From Hypholoma sublateritium FD-334 SS-4 (Eukaryota; Basidiomycota; Agaricomycetes; Agaricales; Strophariaceae): a stretch of DNA of 64,000 bases. This document shows, in pieces, positions 33,444 through 44,968 of the stretch (position 1 is its first letter; every line of letters begins with the position of its first letter). The notes beneath the pieces are model-generated. The model did no database searches and was not told the DNA's origin. It saw only the letters and a program-made list of their open reading frames with translations. The stretch spans positions 1 through 64,000 of the forward strand of contig KN817622.1 in the NCBI GenBank assembly GCA_000827495.1, written 5' to 3'. The translations under genes were made by a program, and so were the position numbers.

Positions 33444-34514
33444 ATGGCTGATATCAACTATGATTATCTCTTCAAGGTATTTCCTCTGTGCGAGACCCCC
33501 TGCGAAACTGACAAACGCACCTCAGATTGTCCTAATTGGTGACTCTGGCGTGGGAAAGTCGTACGTTCTCCTTTTACTGCCACGTACGCAATTCTGGTCA
33601 CAAAATGCTCAATCCACGATTCCCCACAGGCAACGTACGCGCCGCGTTTTGTTTCTCGGCTCTGCAATGTCGTCGCTCACCATATCTTCTTAGTCCTCTC
33701 GCGCTTCGCTAGTAATGAGTTTAACCTCGAGTCCAAGGCGACGATCGGCGTCGACTTCGCTAGCCGCTCCATCAATGTCGAAGGAAAGATGCTGAAGGCA
33801 CAGATTTGGGATACAGGTACGTGTTCTCGAGCTGGTTTCGGCCGACGTCAATGCTTGCGCGATCCCACATGATTTTCTCGACTTTATTGACCCATTGCGC
33901 GCAGCCGGCCAAGAGCGCTATCGCGCCATTACCTCTGCGTGAGTGCGCTCGCTCCATGCGCATGTTCCGCGAACTGATTGATTGTGGCTTCTGATTCAGA
34001 TATTATCGTGGCGCCGTTGGCGCTCTGCTTGTGTACGACAGTTCGAAGCAACCGACGTACACCAACGTGACGAGGTGGCTGAAGGAGCTGCGGGACCACG
34101 CTGATGCGAACATCGTCGTCATGCTTGTGGGGAACAAGAGCGATTTGACGCACCTACGCGCTGTGCCCACAAACGAAGCGAAGGCCTTCGCAAGTAAGTA
34201 CCTGATATCCCGTCCCTCTTGATGACTCCTGATCGCGCGGGGTCCGGATAGCTGAGAACGGACTGTCATTCATCGAGACATCGGCGCTGGACGCTTCGAA
34301 TGTCGAATCTGCTTTTCAAACCATCCTCACTGGTGCACCTCTCCCGTGATCATCACACTTGCTCAATGACTCATGCTAACAATCAGATATCTACCACATC
34401 GTCTCGAGCAAATCCCTCCAGTCGTCGACGTCCAACATCGAGCCGCCCAAAGCCAGCATCAATGTCGGCCCCAGCGTAGATTCCAACGCCAAACAAAGAA
34501 CCAAGTGCTGTTAA
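33444..34514 (+). CDS. rab11: Rab11/Ypt31-type small GTPase
   Basis: Eight exons: 33444-33476, 33526-33560, 33630-33634, 33694-33816, 33905-33938, 34000-34193, 34252-34332 and 34387-34514, 210 residues. All G motifs are present: P-loop GDSGVGKS, switch-I Thr in [32 protein letters not shown], and ETSAL. The C-terminus ends in KCC, a geranylgeranylation site. The sequence (YDYLFK start, [18 protein letters not shown]) is Rab11/Ypt31-like. These GTPases direct recycling-endosome and late-Golgi vesicles to the plasma membrane. The third exon is only GCAAC, which is needed to give GKSQLLSRF; both flanking introns are GT-AG (69 and 59 bp). A transposon lies 30 bp upstream, and decayed fragments of related genes occur at 36831 and 46465. 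Confidence 0.85.
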
Positions 34515-35010
34515 AGCCGAATCTCGCTTCCATATTCAGGTCTAGCCGGATAGTATGGGACATCCCGCCTTGAAGGGAGGGTCATTTTCCAAGATGAGGA
34601 TATATTAAGTACTATAGCTATTCCCTCTCCCTCGTTCACACGTAATCATTTAGTCCGTTATGCCGCTTTTCGAACGGATACCAGAGAGAAATCCTGCTGC
34701 CATCATCCATGCTGTATTTTCGTCTCCCATCATAATCAATCCACACCCTGCTTTCAGCAAATGACATGAAAAATCTGCCGAATATGTCCCCTTCCACTTG
34801 AGAGACAGGATGCATTTCCCATATATGATGGGCATTTGTGCATGCAAGACAGCAAGAGAGACACCGTCAGTACAGTACGCCACATGGTGATTTCTAGGCT
34901 TCGTGAAGGCACTGCATTGTGCACGCATATCCATTCAACGGCTCGCTAAGAGAGCTTGCTTGACAGACCACTATTATTATGCGTGCGAAGCAGGACTGTA
35001 AAGTACCGAT
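34515..35010. other. Intergenic between convergent genes
   Basis: Separates the 3' ends of the Rab11 gene and the minus-strand F-box-like gene. A 94-codon minus-strand open frame (34650-34934) is not recognised and is not counted as a gene. Confidence 0.4.
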
Positions 35011-36463
35011 TTATCCTCGTAAACGGAACATGTGTAAATCGTGGTGTTCATACACGTCCACACGGAATGTAACACCGTTCATCCCGCTCAAGCAAGCGAA
35101 CTGGTCAAGTAGGTATGCCCGGTGCTCTTTAGTCGCGGACGAGCTGTATGTCACGCCTGGATTTACGTGGACGGATACATTGAGCACAACACTGATGATT
35201 GTGCCGGGCGCCTCCGACGTTACGCGCTCCAGATATTCTGGAAAAGACGGAGCATATATCCCCGGAAACACGTCTTCGATGCAGCCGCGTGCGCCATGTG
35301 GTGGATCGAAATGTAAAATAGACACGGCAAAGACAATGTGCATTTCCCTGGCGGGCGTCGGAGGTAGAAGTCGCACCATTGTTTCGAAAGCGGGTATTTG
35401 CTCCGTATCGTCTGCTTCCTCTTCGTCGTCATAGATGCTATACTCGATATCAATGGAAAAATGGTCGCGCACATGAACCTTTCTATAGTCGATTGGGGTG
35501 CATAAGTCGTAGAATTCTGCGTGTTGAAGCATGTCAGATGTCACACCTGAAAACGCCGACGATAGAGGCGAATTTCTTACCTCCTGTTATTTTGATAGTG
35601 AGAGATTCCAAATTGCCGCCTACATGATTGAGAATGTCCCAGAATTTTTCATCGTAATTTTGAGTCTCGTATGCGATTTCCATTGTGGTAACAGGGGGAG
35701 GTGTCCGTGATACCTGACTTGTGAGCCCCATTACGAAAGAAGGACTGTCGTTCAAATGTATGTAGGCGAGGTTCGGGAATAAACATCCCCGAGAGACTGA
35801 CAAGTCAACGCTTTCATCGTTTGGCGAGAGGAACTTGACCTGATCAATGTACAGGTAGCGTAGAGTTTCGGGCGAAAGAAAACTCCAAGGGACACCCCAG
35901 ATAGCCTTCAGGGTGAGTCGTTCTATGTCTGCCGTGCGTACTAGGTCGTCGAGCGCCGCGATGATTTCATGCCCAAGCGTAGCGAAGCGGAACACGCGCG
36001 CTTTTCTTGTGCCGTGATATCCTGCCCCGAGACTCAGGCCTGTGGAAACGCCCCGTCCGCGCCGCGACTTGTCGCGGAATAGACAGCCCAGGACATCAAC
36101 AATGGCTGCATCTCGGATACGGCTCCCCTCTGGATCGCACGTATCGGTGGCGTCTCTGGTTATGCCGAGGATCCCGCATTGGAGATTGAATGTCTGCACA
36201 TGGAACGCGACGCCCTCCTTGGCATTCCAGACTGTAGATGTACAAATATCCGCAAGTGCCTGAAGCTGCGCAGTCCTGTGGCCGGTCATGTATATACTGA
36301 GGTTGCGATAGCGTTGTGCGTTGATGCGATTTCGCCATTGGCGCCCGACGAGCACGTAAGCAGACTGCATACGAGTATTGTTGATATTGGCAGGGATCTC
36401 TAGCGTGCAAGATATAATGGAATCGACGAGCTCTGCGGGGAGCCGCGGGCAGAGGGAGCTCAT
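35011..36463 (-). CDS. F-box-like protein, paralogue 2
   Basis: Exon 1 35581-36463 and exon 2 35011-35516 with a 64-bp phase-1 intron (GTAAGA...CGCAG), 462 residues. F-box-like start MSSLCPRLPAELVDSIISCTL, then AYVLVGRQWRNRINAQRYRN, LQALADICTSTVWNAKEGVA, TLGHEIIAALDDLVRTADIE and IWGVPWSFLSPETL. Exon 2 carries CTPIDYRKVHVRD, MVRLLPPTPAREMHIVF and SFPEYLERVTSEAP. An acidic loop (DDEEEADDTEQ) lies in exon 2. A TATA-like TATAAAAT stands about 50 bp before the start. An SCF adaptor role is family inference only. Tail-to-tail with the Rab11 gene. Confidence 0.75.
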
Positions 36464-36830
36464 GTCGAGTGATGATGGTAAGTGGCTTGGAACATGAGGC
36501 GAAACGCACTATTTTATACTATTAGGAAAGGGACAGTGGGGCACGACACAGGATACTTTCGGCTTTGTGCTTGAGTTGGGCAGGGGAACAAAGGAAAGGT
36601 ACTCATTGTTACCTGCTTTGATGGAGAATTGACCATTTGTATGCTCTTGGGTCTGGTGACAACGCTCAAAACAGGCGTTCCTGCAAGCTTGAAAGAAGCG
36701 TACGGATATGAGGCCGTGCAAGTTCACAGGATCTTTTTGAATCTACATAGCTCCTGGCCAATGGGAGATGTACTATGAGTGTCGGATTTTATATTCCGTG
36801 CATGCTCGCCCTGCCTCTCCGCCTTTAGCG

Positions 36831-37190
36831 CTCTACTCGTGTTCAACTTGTATTCGACAGCTCCAAGTCTGCGACGTACATCAACTCAACAATGTGGCTG
36901 AAGAATCTGCGGGACCACGCTGGCGCGAACATCGTTATGCTCGGGGAACAAGAGCGATTCATAAGGCACTTAGGGCGGCTGTGCCCACGGGCGAGATGCA
37001 GCATCTGCGAGTGGGCGTCTTATATCACCTCTACTTCGACTACTTCTCCTGACGCAGACCCCGGTTAGCTGAGTAGATTTAAAATCCGTTGGTACACCAG
37101 CGCTGGACGCCGCGAATGTAGAGTCTGCTTCTCACGTCGTCCTCACTGACGCGCTTCATCCATTATCATTAATTGCCTAAACGACTCATC
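36831..37190 (+). pseudogene. Decayed Rab11-type fragment
   Basis: Reads like the central and 3' exons of the Rab11 gene at 34020-34330: TGTATTCGACAGCTCCAAG, a WLKNLRDHAGANIVML segment, a broken NKSD region, and the GAATGTAGAGTCTGCTTC end of the SNVESAF stretch. Small deletions (for example within [12 protein letters not shown]) and an internal stop break the frame, and no P-loop exon is found. It sits next to an F-box-like pseudogene, mirroring the Rab11/F-box pair upstream. Confidence 0.7.
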
Positions 37191-37219
37191 CTCACAACAA
37201 TTGATAATTATATTAATGC

Positions 37220-37728
37220 AGTTGTCGTCTATCGCCGCGATGATGTCGGGTCCAAGCGTCGCGAAGTCGAGCCCCCATTGTATGCCCATGATAAGATGTC
37301 CTGCTTGGAGACTGAAAACCGCCGGGACGCCGCGCGCGCGCCACGGGTTGTCGTGGAATAGGCTCCGTAGGACAGCGGCGATGGCCGCATCCCGGACGCT
37401 GCTCTTGTCCAGCCGCGTGCCGGGGTTTCTCGTGGGCTTGGATCCGCGATGGAGAGAGAGAGCCTGGACGTGGCGCGCAACGCCTTCGTGCGCGGCCCAG
37501 ATGTCGGTGGTGCAGATATCCGCGAGCAGCTGGAGCTTTGCAGTTGTGTGGCCGGACATGAATATCCATTGAGTGCGAAAGCGCTGCGCGTTGATGCGCT
37601 CCCGCCAGAGGCGCCCGACGAGCGCGTAGGAGGAAAGCATGGCAGGTTGTTCGAAGATGCATGTGATAGCGTAGGATATAATAGAGTTTAGGACTCTCTG
37701 CGGGGAGCCGCGGGGAGAGGGAACTCAT
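37220..37728 (-). pseudogene. F-box-like pseudogene
   Basis: Starts MSSLSPRLPAE like the paralogues, then loses frame within 15 codons: compared with the gene at 46678 about 5 bp are missing before ACATGCATCTTCGAA. The good frame resumes with SSYALVGRLWRERINAQRFR, ADICTTDIWAAHEGVARHVQALSLHRG and FATLGPDIIAAIDD. It then ends abruptly in unrelated sequence, so the 3' 60% of the gene is missing. Closest to the 46678 paralogue. Confidence 0.75.
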
Positions 37729-39655
37729 GTCGGGTGGTGTTGGTAAGTGGTTTGGAACACGCAAAGTCGGACTGCGGTGTTTTATACAGTGAGAATGGGA
37801 TAGTGGCGCACGAGCCGATACCTTTCTACTTTTCCTTGAGGGGAACAAAGGAAAGGCAGTGATTATTCTATGATTTAATGAAGACTTCTCATCGGTATGG
37901 TTTCGTGCCTGATAATGTCCCTTGGAGCAGGTCAAGCTGGCTTGAAACAAAGCTCTCCTTTCAGTTGTATTCTATAAATAGAAGTACAATGAATTTCTAC
38001 ACGACAATTTTGGGCGCTCAGAATCGTTGCGCCGCTGGTTATCCAATCTTTTTCGTCTCGTCCAATAATTCTATAAAGCCAAAATAATATTCTATCACCC
38101 GGTCATATGCACGTACGTGCGCATTAGAAACGCCGTAAACCGCTGTCGCGTTCACACAAGCGCCTGAGGCCTGATCCCGCCCGCTTGATCTCAACAATCC
38201 ACAAATAAAAAATCGAGATGACAACCCTTTTCCTGGACTTCCATCCAGCAGAGCGGAGACTGGACGGTGTCGTAGTGCGCCACCGCCCAATTCACGGTGT
38301 CGCGTGTCGCGGACGCTGTGAGGCGGTGTCGCTTGGAGCGAGCGTGCGTTCTGTCTCTGCCCGTGTATCTTTTGCGCAGGATTAGGCCTAGGGGTGAGCG
38401 CACCCCGCTCCGCGTCCCGTGCGCGCGCGAGCTGCGCGCCGGGTCTTGTCCTGCCTGGCAGCGCCCATGGCGCACCTTTGCAGACCGCGTGCCGGATACC
38501 TACTTTCGCTGTCCACGAGGCCTGCTCTATCTATCCGCCGCCGTGCGCAAGGCGGGACCCCCAGGCGTGCGTGTCAGCTGCGCGGTGCGGCGCGCACTCG
38601 CACACGCAGACGCACCTCGCGGCCGCACCCCCGTGCGCGCCGGGCGTGATTGCCGCACCCGCCATCAATGCGGAGCCGACAGGCGCGGGCCGCGGCGGTG
38701 CGTTCCCCGCGTGCGGGCGTGTCGACGCGGATCGCGCCCAAGCGAATGCAGCAATGCCACAGGTCGAAGCGCCGCCGCCGACAAAGAAGTGCACTCTGGG
38801 GTGCGTGTCTCGCTAAGCTGGCCCCCGTGCACGGCGCACGCGGTGTTGTGCTGCCTCGCCGCGCGCATGCGCACCCACACGCGCTTCGCACGCCCGCGTC
38901 CGCATGCGCAGACGCAGCACGCTGGACACCATATTCTCGCTGTGCGAACGTTGCTATACACGTCCGCCGCGGCGCGCGTACGAGGCGCGCAGTGCGGCGC
39001 TGGCGTCGAATGCACACCAATAGGCAGTTGTGCACCCGTCGTTTCGGCGTACGTCGCGTTTTTGTGTCGCCGAGCGCGGGACTCCTCCCCGCGTGCGGGT
39101 TATCCACGCGATCGCGTATTTTTCTCTAGAGCGCACCCCGCTGGATACCCGGTAATATGCGGAGGTTCGACGCCCGCGCAGCGCGGCCTGGATTCGAGAT
39201 TCGGCGTGTCGCCCGTCTGCAGGCGGTTGTATAACATCATTTTCCATTAAATAATTGAAGTAGTAGTCCAGTTGATGTACAGTCTATATAACTTCATGCT
39301 TTGTTGTGTGCTTTCTACAAAAACCATAGATTTTAATGCGTACGCTTGGTAAATTCCACAGGTTTTGTAGAGAATGCTTACAATAATTACAGGTTTCACT
39401 ACATATGAAGTACAAAAAGGGCTGCTTCTATGATGTGCTTTCATTATAAACTAGTGGATGGAGAGTGCAAAGTCTTTGTCAATGGTATACTGCTATTGGT
39501 ATAGAGATAGATTTTCTGGGGTGTGGTCATACCAGATCCAAGGTGTGGTTTTGATATTATTTTGCACTGTATGTTCTGCGACGCACATCTTCGTGTGTGG
39601 TTTTTCTATCACTGGGTGTGGTTACAGGCTTTATTTGTGCTGTATACCTTACAGT
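37729..39655. other. Intergenic, with a very GC-rich block
   Basis: 38220-39200 is strongly GC-rich, with overlapping long open frames in several frames of both strands (up to 317 codons). This is what GC-rich non-coding DNA produces, and none shows a domain, signal peptide or splice pattern. 39240-39655 is AT-rich and featureless until the minisatellite. Confidence 0.45.
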
Positions 39656-39915
39656 CACCAGTGAAAAGAGTACACCACACAGCTAGTGATGTACACATAC
39701 ACCAAACAGTGGTGAACAGTGTACACCACTCAAGCAGTGGTGAATGGTGTACACCACTCAAGCGCTGGTGAACGGTGTACACCACTCAAGCGCTGGTGAA
39801 CAGTGTACACCACTCAATCGGTGGTGAACAGTGTACACCATACAATCAGTGGTGTACACCAATTGGGGGTGAATGAGGTACACTATTCAACCAGCACTGT
39901 ACACCAATCAGCATC
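39656..39915. repeat. Minisatellite, about 28-bp unit with palindromic core
   Basis: About seven to eight imperfect units of the form GGTGAACRGTGTACACCACTCAAGCGCT. Each contains GTGTACAC, and several contain the perfect palindrome GGTGTACACC. Units drift toward the 3' side (ATACAATCAGTGG, AATTGGGGG). Confidence 0.85.
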
Positions 39916-41497
39916 CAATTGATAGTTACTGGTGAACATTGAGTGAACATAAGTACACTGCCAGTACAGTGATGAGCGCTAGCCCGCGCTCACGCCGTCC
40001 ACAAAAATCGATGAAGACAATACCCCCGCGCGCTCTGCCGCATTCCCACGATCGCCGATGCACATCGCCCGACGCCGCTCCACGCATTTCTCGCACATTC
40101 CACTCCATTTCACAACATATTTACATTCCCCAACGACCTTCACCGGCATACGTAGTATCCGAAACCGACGCGCGCTTATAAATCCACCGAAACACGACAA
40201 TCGACAAGCTGTTACATTTAGGCGCCCGTACACGCGGTAATGCATTGCCTCTTTGTTCCATTACATCCAATGCTTGAGCGGCTTTTGGTGGTCACGCAGG
40301 TATAGCATCAAACGGAGTTAACTGGCATGGTAGTTCCAGTTAACTCCTCGAGTGATTTCCTTTCATCATATCCTTTTTTTGTTTTTTTGTATAGGACGGG
40401 TGTGAAAACACGATGGGGAGGAGATAATGAAGGAAGGAGATAGAATACAGGTACACACACATGAGGGGTAGCGGGTGCAACCTCGGGCTTCAGCACAGGT
40501 GCGTAGCAGGGCCCTCAGGATGTTAGCTTGAACGCGGGCGCGTGGGGCGCGTCGGCGTCGCGACAGAGTGTGTTGTGATGGGAAACACGCTTGAGCATGT
40601 GCGAGCACAAGCGGGTGCGCTGTGCGGTAGTGTTTATTCCCTTGTGAGCCAGTGGTAGGGCGAGCCCGGGGGTAGTATTTTGAACGTGAGGTGGTAGTAA
40701 TTATGCCGTGAGTCGTGAAACGTCTAGAGATTTGTCTAGGCGAGGAATTTTGGCCCAGGTGTTATGGCGTCATAAGAATGCGACACGGCGAACGTGGGCG
40801 CGGCCGCGAGTGCGAGCGGCGTGTAGAGCTGGCTTCAGCCGCTTGAAGTGGATCCGCGCGAGAGTGCGATCACGCATGGTGACCCAGCGCGCGACCGCTC
40901 AAGGCCAGGGCTGGGAAATGCGACGGTCCTCAAAGCAAGTGTGTGCATACCGTTGAGACCATGCACGGGCGCGGGATTTTCAGTGCCCGTGCGCGCCTCT
41001 GTGATGACTATCGTGTACTGCAAGTGACAGAGGGCTGCGCAGCGCGCCTTGTTGGCGCATCCTCTGACGGGCCTGCGTACGGCGTGCTTCACGCGTGTCT
41101 ACGGGGAGGCGTTATCAATTCTGCCCCGGCCAGCCATGGTATTGGCCATCAGGTTCTCGTGGAGGAGTATGAGTTTCGGGAATGCTGACTATCACATCGG
41201 ACATCCACAACAACATGTATGACGGTGCTGGCCCCGTGTCGGCACTCCCGTGAGACCCATAAGACGAGATCACGCGTGTTTCTGGGTTCCTGGAGATTAA
41301 TTGTAACGGAGTCGCAGTGCTGATGTAAGTAATCGCCGTTAGGGAGTTCAGTGTGGTGTGATATATGGGAGAACAGCTTTGGAGGCGCGCCCTTGCGAGC
41401 TTCGCGCGTTTACTGGCATTTTTAGCCGCCTGCCTCCAGCAAAATTGAGAGCGCGCGCCCCGAAATTGTGCCACTTGGCTAGCCCAGACAACCCGGA
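39916..41497. other. Intergenic, no gene seen
   Basis: Only short open frames. 40370-40395 has a T-rich run. Nothing recognised. Confidence 0.35.
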
Positions 41498-41956
41498 TCA
41501 CCGGCACTGTGGTGACTGGACTGTGCGACAGTGCATGACAATGATAGCGTTGTAGAGGCTGCGGAAAGTCTCGAGGTCAGTGAGGAGATGTTCCTCGCCC
41601 CCACCGACGATGATGCGGACCGCGCGGTCATATAGAATGACCTGGTGATGTGTGGCGAGGTCCACCTCAGCGGTAAATTCCTTATAGATATTGTCACGAT
41701 GTTTCCAAGGATCGCGTTTGAAATGTGGAAAGAGGAAGGCGGTAGCGGCGATGGTGCATTGCCACGCTGATAGCCAGTCAGCGCGTGTGCGGACACGCCG
41801 TTTCGACTCAGGGATTGTAATGCTGATTTCCTTTCCTCCGAAGCGAGCCGTTCTCTTCTCTGAAACGGTGTCGTGTAGCTTCGACGCACGGTGGGCGGCG
41901 ACGCAGCGTTGAGAATTCGTGTGGCGTGTGATGTGATATGGGTACTGTGCCCTCAC
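41498..41956 (-). CDS. Uncharacterised protein fragment, possibly retroelement-associated
   Basis: A 152-codon open frame. The part from SITIPESKRRVRTRADWLSAW through AATAFLFPHFKRD and ATHHQVILYDRAVR to LLTDLETFRSLYNAIIV has the look of a conserved agaricomycete domain that I associate with mobile-element-derived or reverse-transcriptase-flanking proteins. That association is from memory of the motif layout and is weak. No reverse transcriptase or integrase is seen nearby, and the start (an ATG in an unremarkable context) may be wrong. Probably a remnant. Confidence 0.35.
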   Translation of the reverse strand: MRAQYPYHITRHTNSQRCVAAHRASKLHDTVSEKRTARFGGKEISITIPESKRRVRTRADWLSAWQCTIAATAFLFPHFKRDPWKHRDNIYKEFTAEVDLATHHQVILYDRAVRIIVGGGEEHLLTDLETFRSLYNAIIVMHCRTVQSPQCR

Positions 41957-42511
41957 GTCCGTGTGATGCGCATGGCGCGCCTACGGTGCGCGATGAGGTG
42001 TGCGTACGACGTAAGATTTCGTATATGCTCCGGGGTATCTGAAAAATTTATTCAGGATATTCATCGCGATCCAAGCCACGAGGCTATTTTACGCATGCAA
42101 CTATTTACATGGACAAAGTGTCGATATAGTGCAATCACAACGACAGCATTCATAATTGACTTGTCATTTCAGAGTCAGGTTTGAATACAGTAAAATAATA
42201 CAAATTCTTCCCCTGTACTATGTAATTCCACGGTGAATCTCAGTGCTACTCACAGGTAAAACTATGATACAGAAGTTTCCATTCAAAGTCTCAATTAAAG
42301 CATCCATGCAAGAAGTTTTATCGTATCTCTAAGCTCTCGAGGAGCATACATTTGACCATCCACTTCCCATTCAGTTTACCTTGGCTCAAATAAAATAACC
42401 ATTTCTGCTTGCACCAGACCTACACCTGTCAATTTCGTGCGCCAGTCACCTACCCGACCATGCTCTTGACAGTTGAGACCCCTACTGTGCGCCGCTATTT
42501 GGACACTATCT

Positions 42512-42940
42512 TCATTTCCTCGCGCAATGCGGAGAAATCATCCCACCTGATAACGCATGCACGTGAGGACTAACTCTGTCTCTGTATCTCCACGTCTCTG
42601 CATCTGCGCACAGGACGGCGACCTCTGCAGACTCCCATGATTCAATGAACGCCGCCGCACTCTTACGGGACACCGTGCGAGCACGCTCCGAAAAGGGCGC
42701 CAGGTGCCTCCACTCGAGGTTGGTCCAGTTCTCCTTAACACATACGTACGTCTGGTGCTGGTCTGGCGCACCGGGCGGTGTGACCGTCATGATACAGGAA
42801 ACAGCGGCGGACTCGGAGTCGATGCTTGCGCGCCGCGCGAGCGCGTCACGTGCAGCCACATGCCGCAGAAAACTCGCCTGAAAGTCACGCTTTTTGAATT
42901 TCAGTCGAGTTTTCCGTGTGAATAATCCTCCTCGGCCCAA
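42512..42940 (-). CDS. Hypothetical protein
   Basis: A 142-codon open frame with mixed, protein-like composition (ENWTNLEWRHLAPFSERAR, AAFIESWESAEVAVL). No domain, signal peptide or paralogue in the window. Could be chance, since the local GC content is high. Confidence 0.25.
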   Translation of the reverse strand: MGRGGLFTRKTRLKFKKRDFQASFLRHVAARDALARRASIDSESAAVSCIMTVTPPGAPDQHQTYVCVKENWTNLEWRHLAPFSERARTVSRKSAAAFIESWESAEVAVLCADAETWRYRDRVSPHVHALSGGMISPHCARK

Positions 42941-44968
42941 CCTCGGCCTTGAATATTAAATGTGGATCACGTTCAAATCACTTTCTTTATTTTATATCCC
43001 GTCCATTTAAATTTTAAACATTATCAGAAGTAGTTCAATGTATAGTAACAAGTAACATGGCCCCAGTTAGTTAAACAGTCACCACGGGCAGCTATTGCAC
43101 AATAACTTGACGATATTGAGACGATACTACCGGTAAAACTAGCTTGGGAAAAACATGAACGCCGATGGTGGCCGATAAAAGTACTGTAGCTGAACCACAG
43201 AATGAAAGACCAGAAACTACGTGTACTGTTCAGTACTCAGTGCCCGCCCCAAACCCAGAACCAATCATTACCACACCAACGACCATTGGTGACGTAATGT
43301 GACCAAACCCTGACCAAATCTCACCAAGCCCAGGATATGGGCAGCTGAACGTCGTACAACATTAATTGCTATTTAACCACACCTTGACCTTCCGCTACCA
43401 AAGCTTGGAAAGACCACACCACACCCTGGTTCTATGCAAGTAAAACTAACACACACATTGTTGCCATTTTCCAACGGAAAATAACGTCATACGGTTGGTA
43501 CGCGTGCATTGACAGTCAGAATGGCGGCGGCTGGGCGGGAGGTCGCCGGCGCATACAGCGAGAATTCTGTGCTGCGGACGATGTGCTGGGAGAACGGCGC
43601 GCAGGCGGTGCGGTGCGCGCGCGCGTGTGCGCAGCGTCAGGTACTACCTCCAGCGATGTGGGTCCTGTACGCGCCTCTGTCTTATTTTCCGGCGTACATG
43701 CATGCGCATACATACGCTATTATCTGCCCCTTCCAGTCGGGCGTACCACGTGCGGCAGCGGCGGCGGCGATGTGCGCTCGGTGATACAAACGACGCGGTG
43801 CGCGGCCGCGGATGCGAGAGCACGGTACGCGCTGTGCGAGCTGACGCGCGGCGTGCATGTGCGGTGGGTGGGCTCTCCGCGTTGGCTCCGCGCAGCTGAG
43901 CTGACGCGTCGCGGATTGGCTGTGGTCCCGTTATCAGGGGGGGCACGGCTCCTTTCGCACTGAGCTGCATCTGGATAGACGTGGGAATGTACGTCATTTA
44001 GGGCCAGGGTCCCACGCTCCACGTAATCACTAACCCACTTCCACCTCATCTCGACTTCGGATTGGTGGTATGCAGGACGTAGGATGTATGCTGAAGCCAT
44101 GTAATAACCCCCTCTCCCCTCCCCCTTCTAGACGCCGTGGCGCCTGCGGTGGGCGCGAGGCGCGAGGAGCTGTGCGACGCTGCCGCTCGGGACCACGTCG
44201 ACGCTGACGAAGGCTTGAGCAGCGCACCCCTGGAGGAAACCAGCCCCCACTCGTCTGTCGCGGCGTCGCAAAATGACTTCCAGGCGGCACTCTCCCGCGC
44301 TTCGTGCTACGTGAGTAGTCTCAGCTCACTGCACAATGCGTTTACAGCTATCCCGACCACCACAGCACAGAACCCGTACCCCTCAAACGGGGCGCTCCGG
44401 CCGCTGCAGCCCGTGATCCCGCTCTCTGCTTCCGCCTCCCGTCGACGATCAAAGCGCGTTGCGCACATTCAAGTTCGCACAGAATCTAACGTGCCCTGTC
44501 AATCGCGATGGGCGTGCTCAACCTATTGCACACGCTGGACTACTCGCACACGCAGCCACAGTTCACCGTCGTCCGCGCAGATCATGTCGCTCCACCCGTA
44601 GGGGCATTTCATACTGAGTGTCTTCGCGAAGGAAATCGAGGTGTGCCTCCACGTGTGCCCCAGAATCTGAAGATGCGCGAGCCGGACAACGTAACGCGCC
44701 GCGGGGACGTCGAAAGCGACGGCTCGATGGTGATGCGCAGCCTTCCGCTGACGGACGAAAACAGGAGTCCCAGCGACGCGGAGCCGGCCTCGAAGCGTTA
44801 ACGAGCAAGGCGGCAGTGCCGCAGGTGCGGTATATAATAACTGCTACATAAATCGCACGGTGCAGCAGGGGAATGGGTATTTTCTTGGATACAAATCCCA
44901 TACTCTATAATTAAAGCCACCTGAAAAACTAGGCGAGGACTATGAAAATTGATACATGAAAAAGGTTG
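42941..44968. other. Intergenic, partly GC-rich repeat-family DNA
   Basis: 43500-43960 is GC-rich and shares words with 50-51.7 kb (GCTGAGCTGACGCG, GCATGxGCGGTGGGTGG). 44040-44130 resembles 54020-54110 (GTAGGATGTA-GCT-CATGTAAT). A plus-strand frame of 97 codons (44508-44801) and one of 154 codons (44137-44601) show no domain. 44830-44968 is similar to 48730-48869 and is the 3' flank of the duplicated gene pair. Confidence 0.4.

Noticed and set aside
38297..39250. A 317-codon plus-strand frame and overlapping frames
   Set aside because: GC-rich DNA with few stops in any frame; no domain, no splice logic, very Arg/Cys/His-rich.
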